52,929 nt of DNA from JBBDJB01 sp040880125 (GTDB lineage Bacteria > Planctomycetota > Planctomycetia > Pirellulales > JBBDJB01), in the NCBI GenBank assembly GCA_040880125.1, contig JBBDJB010000006.1, positions 1-52,929 of the forward strand, written 5' to 3'. The notes under the pieces were generated by a model. It worked only from the letters and a program-made list of their open reading frames with translations. It made no database searches and was not told the DNA's origin. The position numbers and the translations under genes were made by a program. Positions 24,790-33,279 of this stretch are shown in pieces. The first letter of the stretch is position 1. Each line of letters starts with the position of its first letter.

Positions 24790-26016
24790 TCAATCGCGGC
24801 GGAAGTCGACCGCCTGGGCCTGCGTTTGGGTGGTGTACCAGTACGTCCACGCTCGCTGGTCGTAGCCGAAGGTTTGGCCGTCGGCCAACTCGACCAGCGC
24901 GCTGAGCACTTCGCGGTTGGAGATTTCCTGCTTGACGTTTCGTGGTTTGTTGCCGCCGAAGCCGAAGGTTCCACCGCCGCCGGGGCTGAAACTGGTGCTC
25001 ATCTGGCCCGGGTTGCCACTGGCGATCTTGGTGCGATGCGTCGTCACTAGCGCATCAATGAGCGGAATGACTGCGTCCTGGTTGCCCAGCCGGCGCAGGC
25101 CGACAGCCGCGCGGTTGACGACGGCGTTGTTGTTGTTCTTCAGCGCCCGGACGTAACGCTCCTGGATGGTCGGCCGGTCGAGGCTTTTCAGTTGGTCCAG
25201 GCAGGTGAGCCGGACCTCCTCGTCGTTATCGGTTATCGATAAATCCACCAGCGTATTGACCGCCAGCGCGGACTGCGTCTGCGCCAGCGCGCGGATCAAC
25301 AGCAACTTGACCGGGCGGCGGGATTCTTCATCGAGCAACTGCGCGAGCGCTTTGGCGGCGGCCGGATCACGAATCGCTGCGATCTGCTGCACGGCCTCGT
25401 TCGCGCGGTCGCGGCGGCTGTCACCGATCCAGTCATGCCATTGCCGCAGCTTGCGGAACCAATCGATTTGAGCCGCATCGATCTTACGGTTCTGCTCGAT
25501 GATCTCCACTTCCTGCGCGGTGCGATAGGAGCCTTCGAACAGCACCATCCCGCGTGCGGTCATCTCTTCGGCGCGAGTGAGCCATTGGCCGTCGACGTCG
25601 CGATAGCCCAGCAGCCGCCGCGCTTCGGCATGATCCGGCTGCAGGCGGACGATTCGCTCCAGATGCGATCGACGCTGCGCGTCCAGCCCATTGTCCGCGC
25701 ACCACTCCGCCAGCTTCCAGTGACTCTCCACCGTGTCCGGCAGACCGTGGCGAAGCGTCTGGTAGCGCTCCAACTCCGGCGTTACGCGAATCGCTTGCGC
25801 GACGCGGCGGGAGTCGATTGTCAATTGCACGCCGCTTTCGGTGCGCAGCGTGTAAGTCAATGCAGCATTTGCCGGCGCGCTCACCAACTCGCCGCGTAGC
25901 CGGCTGCCGTTGTCCAGTACGAAGATGTAGGCATCGTCCCCGCGCGCAGCAGATGCCATGCCGGCGCACAATAGCGCCGTCAGGGCAACGTGCCACTTGA
26001 TCGCCGCGCTAGGCAT
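24790..26016 (-). CDS. Exported protein with HEAT-like repeats
   Basis: The signal peptide IKWHVALTALLCAGMASAAR precedes a small N-terminal beta-rich domain (AYIFVLDNGSRLRGELVSAP) and a region that repeats paired helices. In that region DPAAAKALAQLLDEES, QSALAVNTLVDLSI and NQDAVIPLIDALVTTH are typical HEAT/PBS-lyase repeat units. 408 residues from ATG at 26016. A C-terminal Gly/Phe-rich stretch (PGGGGTFGFGGNK) ends with a short conserved-looking tail. Probably a periplasmic scaffold or binding protein. It lies 198 bases upstream of the glycosyltransferase gene on the same strand. Confidence 0.65.
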   Translation of the reverse strand: MPSAAIKWHVALTALLCAGMASAARGDDAYIFVLDNGSRLRGELVSAPANAALTYTLRTESGVQLTIDSRRVAQAIRVTPELERYQTLRHGLPDTVESHWKLAEWCADNGLDAQRRSHLERIVRLQPDHAEARRLLGYRDVDGQWLTRAEEMTARGMVLFEGSYRTAQEVEIIEQNRKIDAAQIDWFRKLRQWHDWIGDSRRDRANEAVQQIAAIRDPAAAKALAQLLDEESRRPVKLLLIRALAQTQSALAVNTLVDLSITDNDEEVRLTCLDQLKSLDRPTIQERYVRALKNNNNAVVNRAAVGLRRLGNQDAVIPLIDALVTTHRTKIASGNPGQMSTSFSPGGGGTFGFGGNKPRNVKQEISNREVLSALVELADGQTFGYDQRAWTYWYTTQTQAQAVDFRRD

Positions 26017-26381
26017 CGGGACTGTTCTCCTGCATTGCGGCAGGGCCGCCGCTGGGGGAATTACCTTTTCCATTATACGCGACAGGTTGGCCCCTCGCTC
26101 CGTCGAACTGCCGCCTTAGCACTTTCCCAGGAATTGTCGGCTTTTTGCCACCAGGCTTCGGCAAGTCGCGTGTTGACCGTCGCACTGCGACGGGGGGAAA
26201 GGCCTTGGGGAGACGTACTGCGCCGGCTGCACGCGGCGGACGAATGGCCGCTGGTTTGGCATGCCGTCTGCAAAACCAGCTCTGTATTGCGCTGCGCGCT
26301 TTCCGCGCCGGGCGACCCGATACCCGTGCTGCCGCCCCTCGCCCTTCACGACGGAATGCTGCACGACAAGGAGACCTCACG

Positions 26382-26849
26382 ATGGCCGAAGCCCATTTCA
26401 AGCTGTTCAGTCCGGCGTTCGAGCCCAACGGGCCCATCCCGCAGCACTTCACCTGCGACGGCAAGAACATCTCGCCGGAGGTCGGCTGGATGCACCCGCC
26501 GGACGGGACGCGGAGCCTGGCGCTGGTGGTGGACGACCCGGACGCCCCCAAAGGAACCTTTACGCACTGGGTGCTGTTCAATATTCCCGCCGGCACCGAC
26601 AAAATTCCAGAAGCGGATAGCAGCGTCGGCGTGCCGGGCCGTAACAGCTTCCAGGCGACCGGCTATGGCGGCCCCTGCCCACCACCGAACCACGGTGACC
26701 ACCGGTACTACTTCCGGATGTTTGCGCTGGATTGCGAGTCGCTCGATCTGGAACCCGGCACGACGAAGAACGAACTGGAGAAAGCAATGGATGGCCACGT
26801 GTTGGGCGAAGCGGAGTTGATGGGGCGCTACAAGCGGCAGACCGGCTAA
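26382..26849 (+). CDS. YbhB/YbcL-type PEBP (Raf kinase inhibitor-like) protein
   Basis: The 155-residue protein has the phosphatidylethanolamine-binding fold signatures SLALVVDDPDAPKGTFTHWV and TGYGGPCPPPNHGDHRYYFR with the anion-binding His and Asp. Bacterial members of this family have no settled role. AAGGAG lies eight bases before the ATG at 26382, a good Shine-Dalgarno that decides the start against longer upstream frames. It converges with the HTTM gene, with CAGACA palindromes between. Confidence 0.9.
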   Translation: MAEAHFKLFSPAFEPNGPIPQHFTCDGKNISPEVGWMHPPDGTRSLALVVDDPDAPKGTFTHWVLFNIPAGTDKIPEADSSVGVPGRNSFQATGYGGPCPPPNHGDHRYYFRMFALDCESLDLEPGTTKNELEKAMDGHVLGEAELMGRYKRQTG

Positions 26850-26860
26850 GGTCGCGGTCC

Positions 26861-26912
26861 CAGACAGGAATGTCTGTGCCACCAGTCATGGTCACAGACA
26901 AGAATGTCTGTG
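26861..26912. repeat. Two CACAGACA-family palindromes between convergent genes
   Basis: Arms CAGACA/TGTCTG with GGAA loop (26861-26876, followed by TGCC) and CACAGACA/TGTCTGTG with AGAA loop (26893-26912). They sit between the ends of the PEBP and HTTM genes and could act as bidirectional hairpin terminators. Confidence 0.7.
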
Positions 26913-26920
26913 CCACGACC

Positions 26921-27895
26921 CTACGCCGTTGACGCCTCCAGCACCGGCGATTCACGCCCCTGCCGGGCAAAGATCGCGTCCATCGCCGCGCGAATCATGT
27001 GCGGCGGGATAAAGGCCAGGTTGCCGATCAGCATCACCAGGCCGAAAGTGATCATCCCCAAGCCGATGGCAATGCCGCCGTGAACCGCCACAGCGCCAAT
27101 CAGCATGATCGGCCGCCACAACCGGTGCCACACCAGCGCCACGTAGAACAGTTCCCAAAACACGGTGGCGTGCGTCATCAAGGCCACCAGCTTCGGCCAG
27201 TCAGCCAGCCAGGTCATGTCGATCGACTGATATTCCAGGTTGGCGAGCGCCATCCAGACGGCGGTGCCGTCCCACCAAGCCGTGCCTTGCAGCTTCCCCA
27301 GGCCGGAAAACAAATAGATGATGCACATGTGCAGTTGAATCAGGCGAATCGCCACGTTCGCGCTCACACTGGGCGGCGGCGAAGGCAGCGGCGCCCGCGA
27401 GCGGCGGCGAGCCAGCAGGCGGTCCACCGACCAGTAGGCTCCGCTGGGACCGAGCATCAGGTACATGGCCAGCATGCAGTTGATCTTGTCCAGTCCGAAC
27501 AGCGCGCCGGGCACGCGGCCGGTGTACGAGACGGCGATCACGTAGGCCAGCACGGCCACGATGCGGCTGTGGTAACCGACGGTGAGCATCGCGAAGACGA
27601 CCAGCCCGGCGATGTGCACCGTCCACAGCAGCCACGCCGAGTCGATCCACCAAAAGTAGCTCCAGGCGTAACTGCTCTGTTGGAGCGTGGCGATCACTTC
27701 GCGCGGCAGCCAGCCGCCCTGCCCGAAGAAGGCCTCCAGGTCGAGCGACCACACCAGGTGCGTGTACAGCAGCATCAAGCCTGCGCAGATGCGGATGAAG
27801 CTGAGCGTGGCCGGGTCTTGCGGCCGAAACCAGAAGCGGTTCCAGCCGGCGACGACCTGTTCGAAGTATTCGCGGATTGCCGCGCCGATGTTCAT
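26921..27895 (-). CDS. HTTM-domain integral membrane protein
   Basis: The 324-residue membrane protein has about seven or eight hydrophobic segments. LSFIRICAGLMLLYTHLVWS, the middle LHMCIIYLFSGLGKLQGTAW and the WDGTAVWMAL segment match the horizontally transferred transmembrane (HTTM) domain related to vitamin K-dependent gamma-carboxylase. Catalytic ability is unknown. The start codon overlaps the stop of the upstream membrane-anchored protein gene as ATGA (27892-27895), so the two are coupled and probably act together. Confidence 0.8.
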   Translation of the reverse strand: MNIGAAIREYFEQVVAGWNRFWFRPQDPATLSFIRICAGLMLLYTHLVWSLDLEAFFGQGGWLPREVIATLQQSSYAWSYFWWIDSAWLLWTVHIAGLVVFAMLTVGYHSRIVAVLAYVIAVSYTGRVPGALFGLDKINCMLAMYLMLGPSGAYWSVDRLLARRRSRAPLPSPPPSVSANVAIRLIQLHMCIIYLFSGLGKLQGTAWWDGTAVWMALANLEYQSIDMTWLADWPKLVALMTHATVFWELFYVALVWHRLWRPIMLIGAVAVHGGIAIGLGMITFGLVMLIGNLAFIPPHMIRAAMDAIFARQGRESPVLEASTA

Positions 27896-28503
27896 GGCCG
27901 CTCGTCCTGCAAGTGCCGGGTGACCTGGCCGTCGGCCGTGACCGTGACCAGAGGGCGCGACTCGTAGGTCCGCGGGTCGTCCAATGCCATGCCCGCTAGC
28001 ACTTCATCCGGCCGCGCGAGGTAATGCGTCACCAGTTCTGTGCGAATCCATCGCGCGTCGTGCTCGTCGAGCAAGTGCCGTGCGTAGGCGACGTCGATCT
28101 GCTCGGGCAGCCAGCGGCGCTGTTCGCTGAGCATGAAGTGCCGGTGGTAACGCAGGCGGGGCTGCTGCTCGTTCAGGTTCGGAAAGGTTCCTTCGATCGG
28201 CGTTCCGTCGGCCTTCTCGCCCGTGTAATGGACCAGCGCGCTGGGACCGGGATCGGGGGCGAAAAAGTGATACCCGTGGTTCAGGTACGCTGCGTCGAGG
28301 TACGGCCCCAACATGCGGGCCATCCAGGGCACCAGCGGCCACTCAGAGCGATCCTCGCCAAGCTGCTGCGGCACGGCCACGTTCATCGGCGCGATGAACA
28401 CCGCCGTCAAATGCAGTACCAAGAGCAGGCTCACGGCGGCGCGCACCCAGGGCCGGTCAAACCCGGAGACGGCTGGGGGCGGTGGGTTGCGAGCTGCGAC
28501 CAT
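27892..28503 (-). CDS. Membrane-anchored protein paired with the HTTM protein
   Basis: The 203-residue protein has one hydrophobic segment near the start (WVRAAVSLLLVLHLTAVFIA), then an exported-type domain rich in aromatic and charged residues (NHGYHFFAPDPGPSALVHY). ATG at 28503 was chosen because it precedes the membrane segment by a short stretch; a frame running to 28704 crosses a terminator and was rejected. It ends in ATGA overlap with the HTTM gene. Not recognised, but coupling makes it a likely partner of that protein. Confidence 0.65.
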   Translation of the reverse strand: MVAARNPPPPAVSGFDRPWVRAAVSLLLVLHLTAVFIAPMNVAVPQQLGEDRSEWPLVPWMARMLGPYLDAAYLNHGYHFFAPDPGPSALVHYTGEKADGTPIEGTFPNLNEQQPRLRYHRHFMLSEQRRWLPEQIDVAYARHLLDEHDARWIRTELVTHYLARPDEVLAGMALDDPRTYESRPLVTVTADGQVTRHLQDERP

Positions 28504-28576
28504 GGCTGGGGGTAATATCGGCTCGGTGTGCGGACTAGGAAAAGAATAACGGATCGCGCCGACAGGAGCCCGAAAA

Positions 28577-28617
28577 ACGAAAAAACCCTCGCGCCGCCAA
28601 GTAGCAGCGCGAGGGTT
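28577..28617 (-). terminator. Intrinsic terminator of the TIGR03000-like gene
   Basis: Reading the minus strand, arms AACCCTCGCGC and GCGCGAGGGTT (28617-28607 and 28594-28584) are followed by a run of T. It lies 44 bases after the stop of the TIGR03000-like gene. Confidence 0.85.
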
Positions 28618-28660
28618 GTATCGATTGAACTGGCGATCCGCCCCGTTAGCGACCGACCCG

Positions 28661-29701
28661 TTAGCGACCGGCCTCTGCCAGCTCGGCCACCTGCGGCTCG
28701 TCAAACTGGAAGCTCAACGCTTGCGGCTTGCCGCCTTCCAGTATGATCGACTGGCTCTTGGTAAGCGTGCGGTCGTCGACCTGAAGCGTGACGCGGACCT
28801 CGTAGTTGGGCCACTGCTCGCCCCGGGCGAGCTTCGCGGTAGCGAACTCACGCACCGAGCCGGTCATGCTGGTCTCGTTTCCAGCAAGGAACACCTGAGC
28901 GCCCGACGGCACGTTCAGCGTCAGCTTCGTGTTGACCGGGGTGTCGGCGACTTGGCCGTCCTGCGCGGTCTCATTCAGTTCGAAGGCCACATCGGCGCTT
29001 CCGCCGGCGGTCAGCCGAACGGTCTTGGTTTCTTGGATCAGCTCGCCGTTACGCTCGATCTCGGCCCGCACCTCGTAGGTGTAGGTCCGCCCGGGCTGCA
29101 GGCCACGGGAGATGTAACGGCGCTGGGCACCCAGGCTGCGGGTCGGCGTGTCGTTCACGAAGATCCGCGCTTCGGCCGGCACTTGCACCGTCAGCGTAGC
29201 GGCCGAGCGGTTCGGACCGTAAGCCGGATGGCTGGCTGCGTCCGCGGCTGCGGGCGGAATCGGCGGATTCGGATCTGTCGGCGGAACGGCCGGCTCACCA
29301 GGCTGGCCCGGCTGCACCGGAGGCAGCGGAGCGTCGCCCGGAACGCGATACGCCGGGTAGACCATCGAGCCGCCGGCCGAAGCACTGGCAGCGCTGTAGC
29401 CGTGGCTGAAACCGCCATAGCCACCCGATCCGCCCGAGCTGCCGCCGCCGGAGTGATAGTACGCACGATGGTTCCAGCGATGGCGGTGACCCCATCCGCC
29501 GTGAGAACTACTGCCGCCGCTGCTGCTACCCCAGCTCCCGCCGTAGCCGCCGCCGGAGCTGCCGCCAGAACTGCCACCGGAGCTGCCGTAACCGCTACCG
29601 GAACCATGACCGAACGCCATGACATCACTGCTAGCAACGGCCACGACGGCCAGTGCGGCAAACGCCGTCACAATCAGGCGCTTCAAAGTAGTTCTCGCCA
29701 T
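28661..29701 (-). CDS. Secreted Gly/Ser-rich protein with TIGR03000-like repeats
   Basis: The signal peptide TTLKRLIVTAFAALAVVAVA is followed by a low-complexity region of Gly, Ser, His and Tyr (about residues 30-100) and a Pro-rich spacer. Two copies of a beta domain of the planctomycete TIGR03000 type come next, LTVQVPAEARIFVNDTPTRS at about 165 and LTLNVPSGAQVFLAGNETSM at about 265. The 346-residue protein has an ATG at 29701, with GAGAGG eight bases upstream. Probably a cell-surface or periplasmic protein of unknown role. The domain is largely confined to planctomycetes and is one basis for assigning the host. Confidence 0.85.
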   Translation of the reverse strand: MARTTLKRLIVTAFAALAVVAVASSDVMAFGHGSGSGYGSSGGSSGGSSGGGYGGSWGSSSGGSSSHGGWGHRHRWNHRAYYHSGGGSSGGSGGYGGFSHGYSAASASAGGSMVYPAYRVPGDAPLPPVQPGQPGEPAVPPTDPNPPIPPAAADAASHPAYGPNRSAATLTVQVPAEARIFVNDTPTRSLGAQRRYISRGLQPGRTYTYEVRAEIERNGELIQETKTVRLTAGGSADVAFELNETAQDGQVADTPVNTKLTLNVPSGAQVFLAGNETSMTGSVREFATAKLARGEQWPNYEVRVTLQVDDRTLTKSQSIILEGGKPQALSFQFDEPQVAELAEAGR

Positions 29702-30055
29702 CGCAACAACCTCTCGAATTTTGCTAGGGGGTGTGAATCCATCCAGTTTCACCAAAACATACCAAGCCTAGCACGCAATTCAAGCAGCTTGGGAAGTTTT
29801 TCACGGAATCGAAGACTAGGAAATATGGGACTTCTGAGAGATTTGGCCAGATAGATCCTGGCCATTGACAACGCCCCTGCAACATGGTCTGGTTTGTCGC
29901 GAAAGCACTGCTTTGCTTGGGCCCTCACCACGCCGCCGTCCGTCCGCCTGGGGGGAGAGTATGGATGCAACCTCCTTTCGAATAGAGGCTTACGACGCCC
30001 AGAGAGTCGGCTGCGGCGGCTCGCGACAAACTGTCGTGCCCGGATATGTCCCCTC
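29702..30055. other. 354-base divergent spacer before the Na/Pi symporter gene
   Basis: It holds the possible minus-strand promoter above. No clear plus-strand promoter was found for the symporter gene. The reading frame of the symporter extends back to 29894 without features, so the ATG at 30056 was preferred. Confidence 0.4.
29756..29783 (-). promoter_or_regulatory. Possible promoter of the TIGR03000-like gene
   Basis: On the minus strand TTGAAT (29783-29778) and TATGTT (29761-29756) are 16 bases apart, about 55 bases before the ATG. Each hexamer has mismatches to consensus, so this is a modest call. Confidence 0.35.
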
Positions 30056-31738
30056 ATGAATTCCGAGCTCGTTTGGCAAACCGTTTTTGGCCTGGCCGGC
30101 GGGCTCGGCATCTTCCTGTTGGGCATGAAGCACATGTCCGAGGGGATGCAGGCGGTGGCCGGCGACAGCCTCCGGCGGCTCATCAGCTCGGTTACCAACA
30201 ACCGCTTCATGGCGACCACCGTCGGCGTGCTCGTCACCATGCTCATCCAGTCCAGCTCGATCACCACGGTGATGGTGGTCGGCTTCGTCAACAGCGGGCT
30301 GATGCAGCTCAGCCAGGCGGTTGGGGTGATCATGGGCGCCAACGTCGGCACCACGATCACCGGATGGATCCTGGTACTCAACGTGGGCAAGTACGGCCTG
30401 CCGCTGCTGGGCGTTTCCGCCTTCGTCTACCTGTTCGCCCGGCAGGACCGCTGGCGGTACATCGCCATGACGACACTCGGCGTCGGCATGGTCTTCTTTG
30501 GTCTGGAGTTGATGAAGGACGCCTGCGCGGGCATTCGTGATCTGCCGCAGTTCGCCAATATGCTCGCCCATTTTCGCGCCGACAGCTACGTAGGCGTGAT
30601 GCTCTGTATGCTGACCGGCTGCGCGCTGACCGCCGCGATTCAGTCCTCCTCGGCGATGCTCGGTCTGACAATGTCGCTGATCGCCACCGGAGCGATCCCC
30701 TATGAGACGGGAGCGGCGCTGGTGCTGGGGGAGAACATCGGCACCACGATTACGGCGCTACTGGCCTCGCTCACGGCGACCGCCAACGCCCGCCGCGCGG
30801 CCTACTTCCACGTGCTGTTCAACATGCTGGGCGTGCTGTGGATATTCCCGATTTTCTTCTGGTATGTCGATTTCGTGCCATGGCTGTTGCAGGCGGACGT
30901 ACACCAGGTAGTGATGATAGACGGGGAAAGGACGGTACCAGAGGCTCCATTCGCCATCGCCGCCGTTCATACGATCTTCAACCTCACCAACACGATCCTC
31001 TTCTTCCCGTTCGCGCCGCTGCTGACGCGTTTCTTAAAGCGGGCGGTGCCCGACAGGCCGCACAAGGAAAAGCCGCATCTGACCAGTCTCGACGTGCGCA
31101 TGCTGGAGACGCCGATGATCGCCGTCGAGCAGTCCCGGGTGGAAATCCTGCGGATGGCCGACAGTTGCAAGAAGATGATGAACTGGCTGCGGCAGGCGCT
31201 CACGCAGGACGAGCCGGACCACAAGCTCGTGCAGAAGATCTTTCATCGGGAAGAGGTGCTGGACACGATCCAGGACGAAGTAGTCGACTTCATGACCGAC
31301 CTGTTGGCGGCAAGCCTTCCCCACCGGGTGATCGAGGAAGGGCGCCGGCAGATGCGGATGGCAGACGAATATGAGTCGATCAGCGACTATATCGCCAGCA
31401 TCTTGAAGTTCGACCTCAAGCTCCGCCAGCAGGGGCATCGGTTCGACGAGCAGCAGCTCCGCGAGATTCTCGACCTGCACGACATGGTGGCCGAATACCT
31501 CAAACTGATCAGCTCCGCCTATGAGCAACGCTATCCGGAGATCATCACCAAGGCACATTCGATCGGGTCGGAGATCACGCACCTGGTCAAGGACCTGCGC
31601 GACAAGCACCTCGACAGCATCACCGAGGAAAAGGGGCAGCCCCGCATCAGTGTCGCCTATACGGCCACGCTGAATTCCTACCGCCGCGTACGGGACCACG
31701 CGCTGAACATCGCCGAAACGCTGGCGGGGATGAAGTAG
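30056..31738 (+). CDS. Na+/phosphate symporter with PhoU-like tail
   Basis: The 560-residue membrane protein has the inverted-repeat NptA/YjbB-type transport core. The two signature QSSS motifs stand in MLIQSSSITTVMVVGF and AAIQSSSAMLGLTM, each after a GMK/GLEL-type helix pair. About eight to nine membrane segments occupy residues 1-340. The C-terminal 200 residues are helical and charged (IEEGRRQMRMADEYESISDY), typical of the PhoU-like domain. Function: sodium-coupled phosphate uptake or export. ATG at 30056 (MNSELVWQTVFGLAGG) opens directly into the first membrane segment. Confidence 0.9.
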   Translation: MNSELVWQTVFGLAGGLGIFLLGMKHMSEGMQAVAGDSLRRLISSVTNNRFMATTVGVLVTMLIQSSSITTVMVVGFVNSGLMQLSQAVGVIMGANVGTTITGWILVLNVGKYGLPLLGVSAFVYLFARQDRWRYIAMTTLGVGMVFFGLELMKDACAGIRDLPQFANMLAHFRADSYVGVMLCMLTGCALTAAIQSSSAMLGLTMSLIATGAIPYETGAALVLGENIGTTITALLASLTATANARRAAYFHVLFNMLGVLWIFPIFFWYVDFVPWLLQADVHQVVMIDGERTVPEAPFAIAAVHTIFNLTNTILFFPFAPLLTRFLKRAVPDRPHKEKPHLTSLDVRMLETPMIAVEQSRVEILRMADSCKKMMNWLRQALTQDEPDHKLVQKIFHREEVLDTIQDEVVDFMTDLLAASLPHRVIEEGRRQMRMADEYESISDYIASILKFDLKLRQQGHRFDEQQLREILDLHDMVAEYLKLISSAYEQRYPEIITKAHSIGSEITHLVKDLRDKHLDSITEEKGQPRISVAYTATLNSYRRVRDHALNIAETLAGMK

Positions 31739-31810
31739 TAGCGTCCGCTGTCAGGCACCCTTCTGTTGTCGCTCGCGCTCGTGAGAGTTCAGTCGAACCC
31801 CAGCGCAAGT

Positions 31811-31830
31811 CTGAATTCTCGCGAACTCAG
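31811..31830. repeat. CTGAATTC-family palindrome between symporter and rodA
   Basis: CTGAATTC and GAACTCAG surround TCGC. A GAGAGTTCAG half-copy lies about 30 bases upstream. Confidence 0.6.
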
Positions 31831-31932
31831 CTATAGCTATGGGATTGGCCTGGGAGCAGCGATTCGGTCGGGCGTATAATCCGCCCCCCGCTACGGCGTT
31901 TTCTGGACCGTTCCTCCTGCTCACCAAGGCGC

Positions 31933-33066
31933 ATGATGCACCGCGACATGTGGCTTCGACGCATGCCCTGGATGCTGCTCACCGTTGCGCTGGTGTTGAT
32001 CGCGATCGGCTGGCACGGCATTTCCCGCAGTGCGGAGTTGGGCGGCGCGTCGGAGCGCCTGGTGCGCCAGCAGATCGTGTGGTCGGTACTGGCAGTCGGG
32101 GCCATGCTGGCGGTGGCGATTCCGAACTACCGCCGCCTGTGCCGGCACAGCTACCTGGAGTTCGTCATCACGCTTGCGGCGCTGGTGCTGGTCTACTTCT
32201 TTCCGGCAGTCAACGGCGCGAACCGCTGGATTCGCCTGGGGCCGGTGGGATTTCAGCCGTCGGAGTTCGCCAAGCTCGCATTCGTGCTGGCGCTTGCCCG
32301 ATACCTGATGTACCGCGAGAACTACCGCCGGATGCGTGGGCTGTTGATGCCGCTGGGGATTGCGATGGTTCCCATCCTGTTGATCCTGCGGGAACCCGAC
32401 CTGGGCACGGCGTGCGTGTTTCTGCCCGTTCTTTTCGCAATGCTGCTGGTGGCGGGGGCTCGCTGGCGGGATCTGGCGGTCGTGGCGGCCGCGGGGCTGG
32501 CCTGTCTGCCGGTACTGTGGACGCAGATGAGCGGCGAGCAGCGATCGCGAGTCACGGCGCTCGTTCACCAAAACGCGCCGGAGGAGAAGCCCGCCGAGCA
32601 AGCGTACCATCTGCATCGGGCGAAGCAGATGATTGCGCTGGGCGGTATGTGGGGGAGCCGCGTCAGCGGGCCGGCGGTCGATCAGCGCGGCGCGTATCAC
32701 GTCCCGGAGCCGGCGACCGATTCGATCTTCGTGGTCCTCGTCGAACGCTGGGGCCAGCTCGGCGCCGCCGTGCTGCTGGCGCTGTTCTTGATTCTTGCCT
32801 GGCGCGGGTTGGTCGTCGCCGAGCAGACGTCCGAACCGTTTGGCCGGTTGGCGGCGGCCGGGATCGTGGCGCTGTTTGCGGTCGAAGTCGTGATCAACAC
32901 CGGCATGATGGTCGGGCTGCTGCCGATTACCGGACTATCGCTGCCGCTAGTCAGTTATGGCGGGTCGGGGCTGCTGGCGCACGCTCTGGCTGTTGGACTT
33001 CTGCTGAACGTTGGCCTGCACCCGGGCTATGAAGTGGCCAAAGAGCCGTTTCGCTTTCGAGAATGA
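31933..33066 (+). CDS. rodA: RodA/FtsW-family glycan polymerase
   Basis: SEDS proteins polymerise peptidoglycan strands from lipid II in the membrane, RodA for elongation. The 377-residue protein has about ten membrane segments and the motifs VNGANRWIRLGPVGFQPSEF, ILLILREPDLGTA and, near the end, TGLSLPLVSYGGSGLLAH. Length and the QPSEFAKL motif fit RodA better than FtsW, but the split is not certain. No class B PBP gene lies beside it. Two ATGs stand in tandem at 31933 and 31936. Planctomycetes were long thought to lack peptidoglycan, so an intact rodA is consistent with later evidence that they make it. Confidence 0.9.
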   Translation: MMHRDMWLRRMPWMLLTVALVLIAIGWHGISRSAELGGASERLVRQQIVWSVLAVGAMLAVAIPNYRRLCRHSYLEFVITLAALVLVYFFPAVNGANRWIRLGPVGFQPSEFAKLAFVLALARYLMYRENYRRMRGLLMPLGIAMVPILLILREPDLGTACVFLPVLFAMLLVAGARWRDLAVVAAAGLACLPVLWTQMSGEQRSRVTALVHQNAPEEKPAEQAYHLHRAKQMIALGGMWGSRVSGPAVDQRGAYHVPEPATDSIFVVLVERWGQLGAAVLLALFLILAWRGLVVAEQTSEPFGRLAAAGIVALFAVEVVINTGMMVGLLPITGLSLPLVSYGGSGLLAHALAVGLLLNVGLHPGYEVAKEPFRFRE

Positions 33067-33073
33067 TGTGTAG

Positions 33074-33227
33074 CTGAATTCGTGAGAATTCAGGATTGCC
33101 CCAGGGTCGGCTGCCCAAACGCCAAAGAATTGCCTCTGCTGGACGACTTAAGACAAGGGCCAAAGACGCACTGCTGGACAAAGCCAGCAGTGGCACTCGA
33201 GAGTTAGCTGAATTCGTGAGAACTCAG
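33074..33227. repeat. Composite of CTGAATTC and CCAGC palindromes between convergent genes
   Basis: CTGAATTC/GAATTCAG around GTGA (33074-33093, perfect), CACTGCTGG/CCAGCAGTG (33169-33192), and CTGAATTC/GAACTCAG around GTGA (33208-33227). They fill the gap between the ends of rodA and the PCMT gene. Confidence 0.75.
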
Positions 33228-33279
33228 CCTTGTCACGAGAGCGGCCGAACCTTCACGAGTCCAGCTACAACGTCAACGA

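Noticed and set aside
29749..30390. 213-codon minus-strand frame opposite the symporter start
   Set aside because: It overlaps the symporter core antisense and has no domain or start signal.
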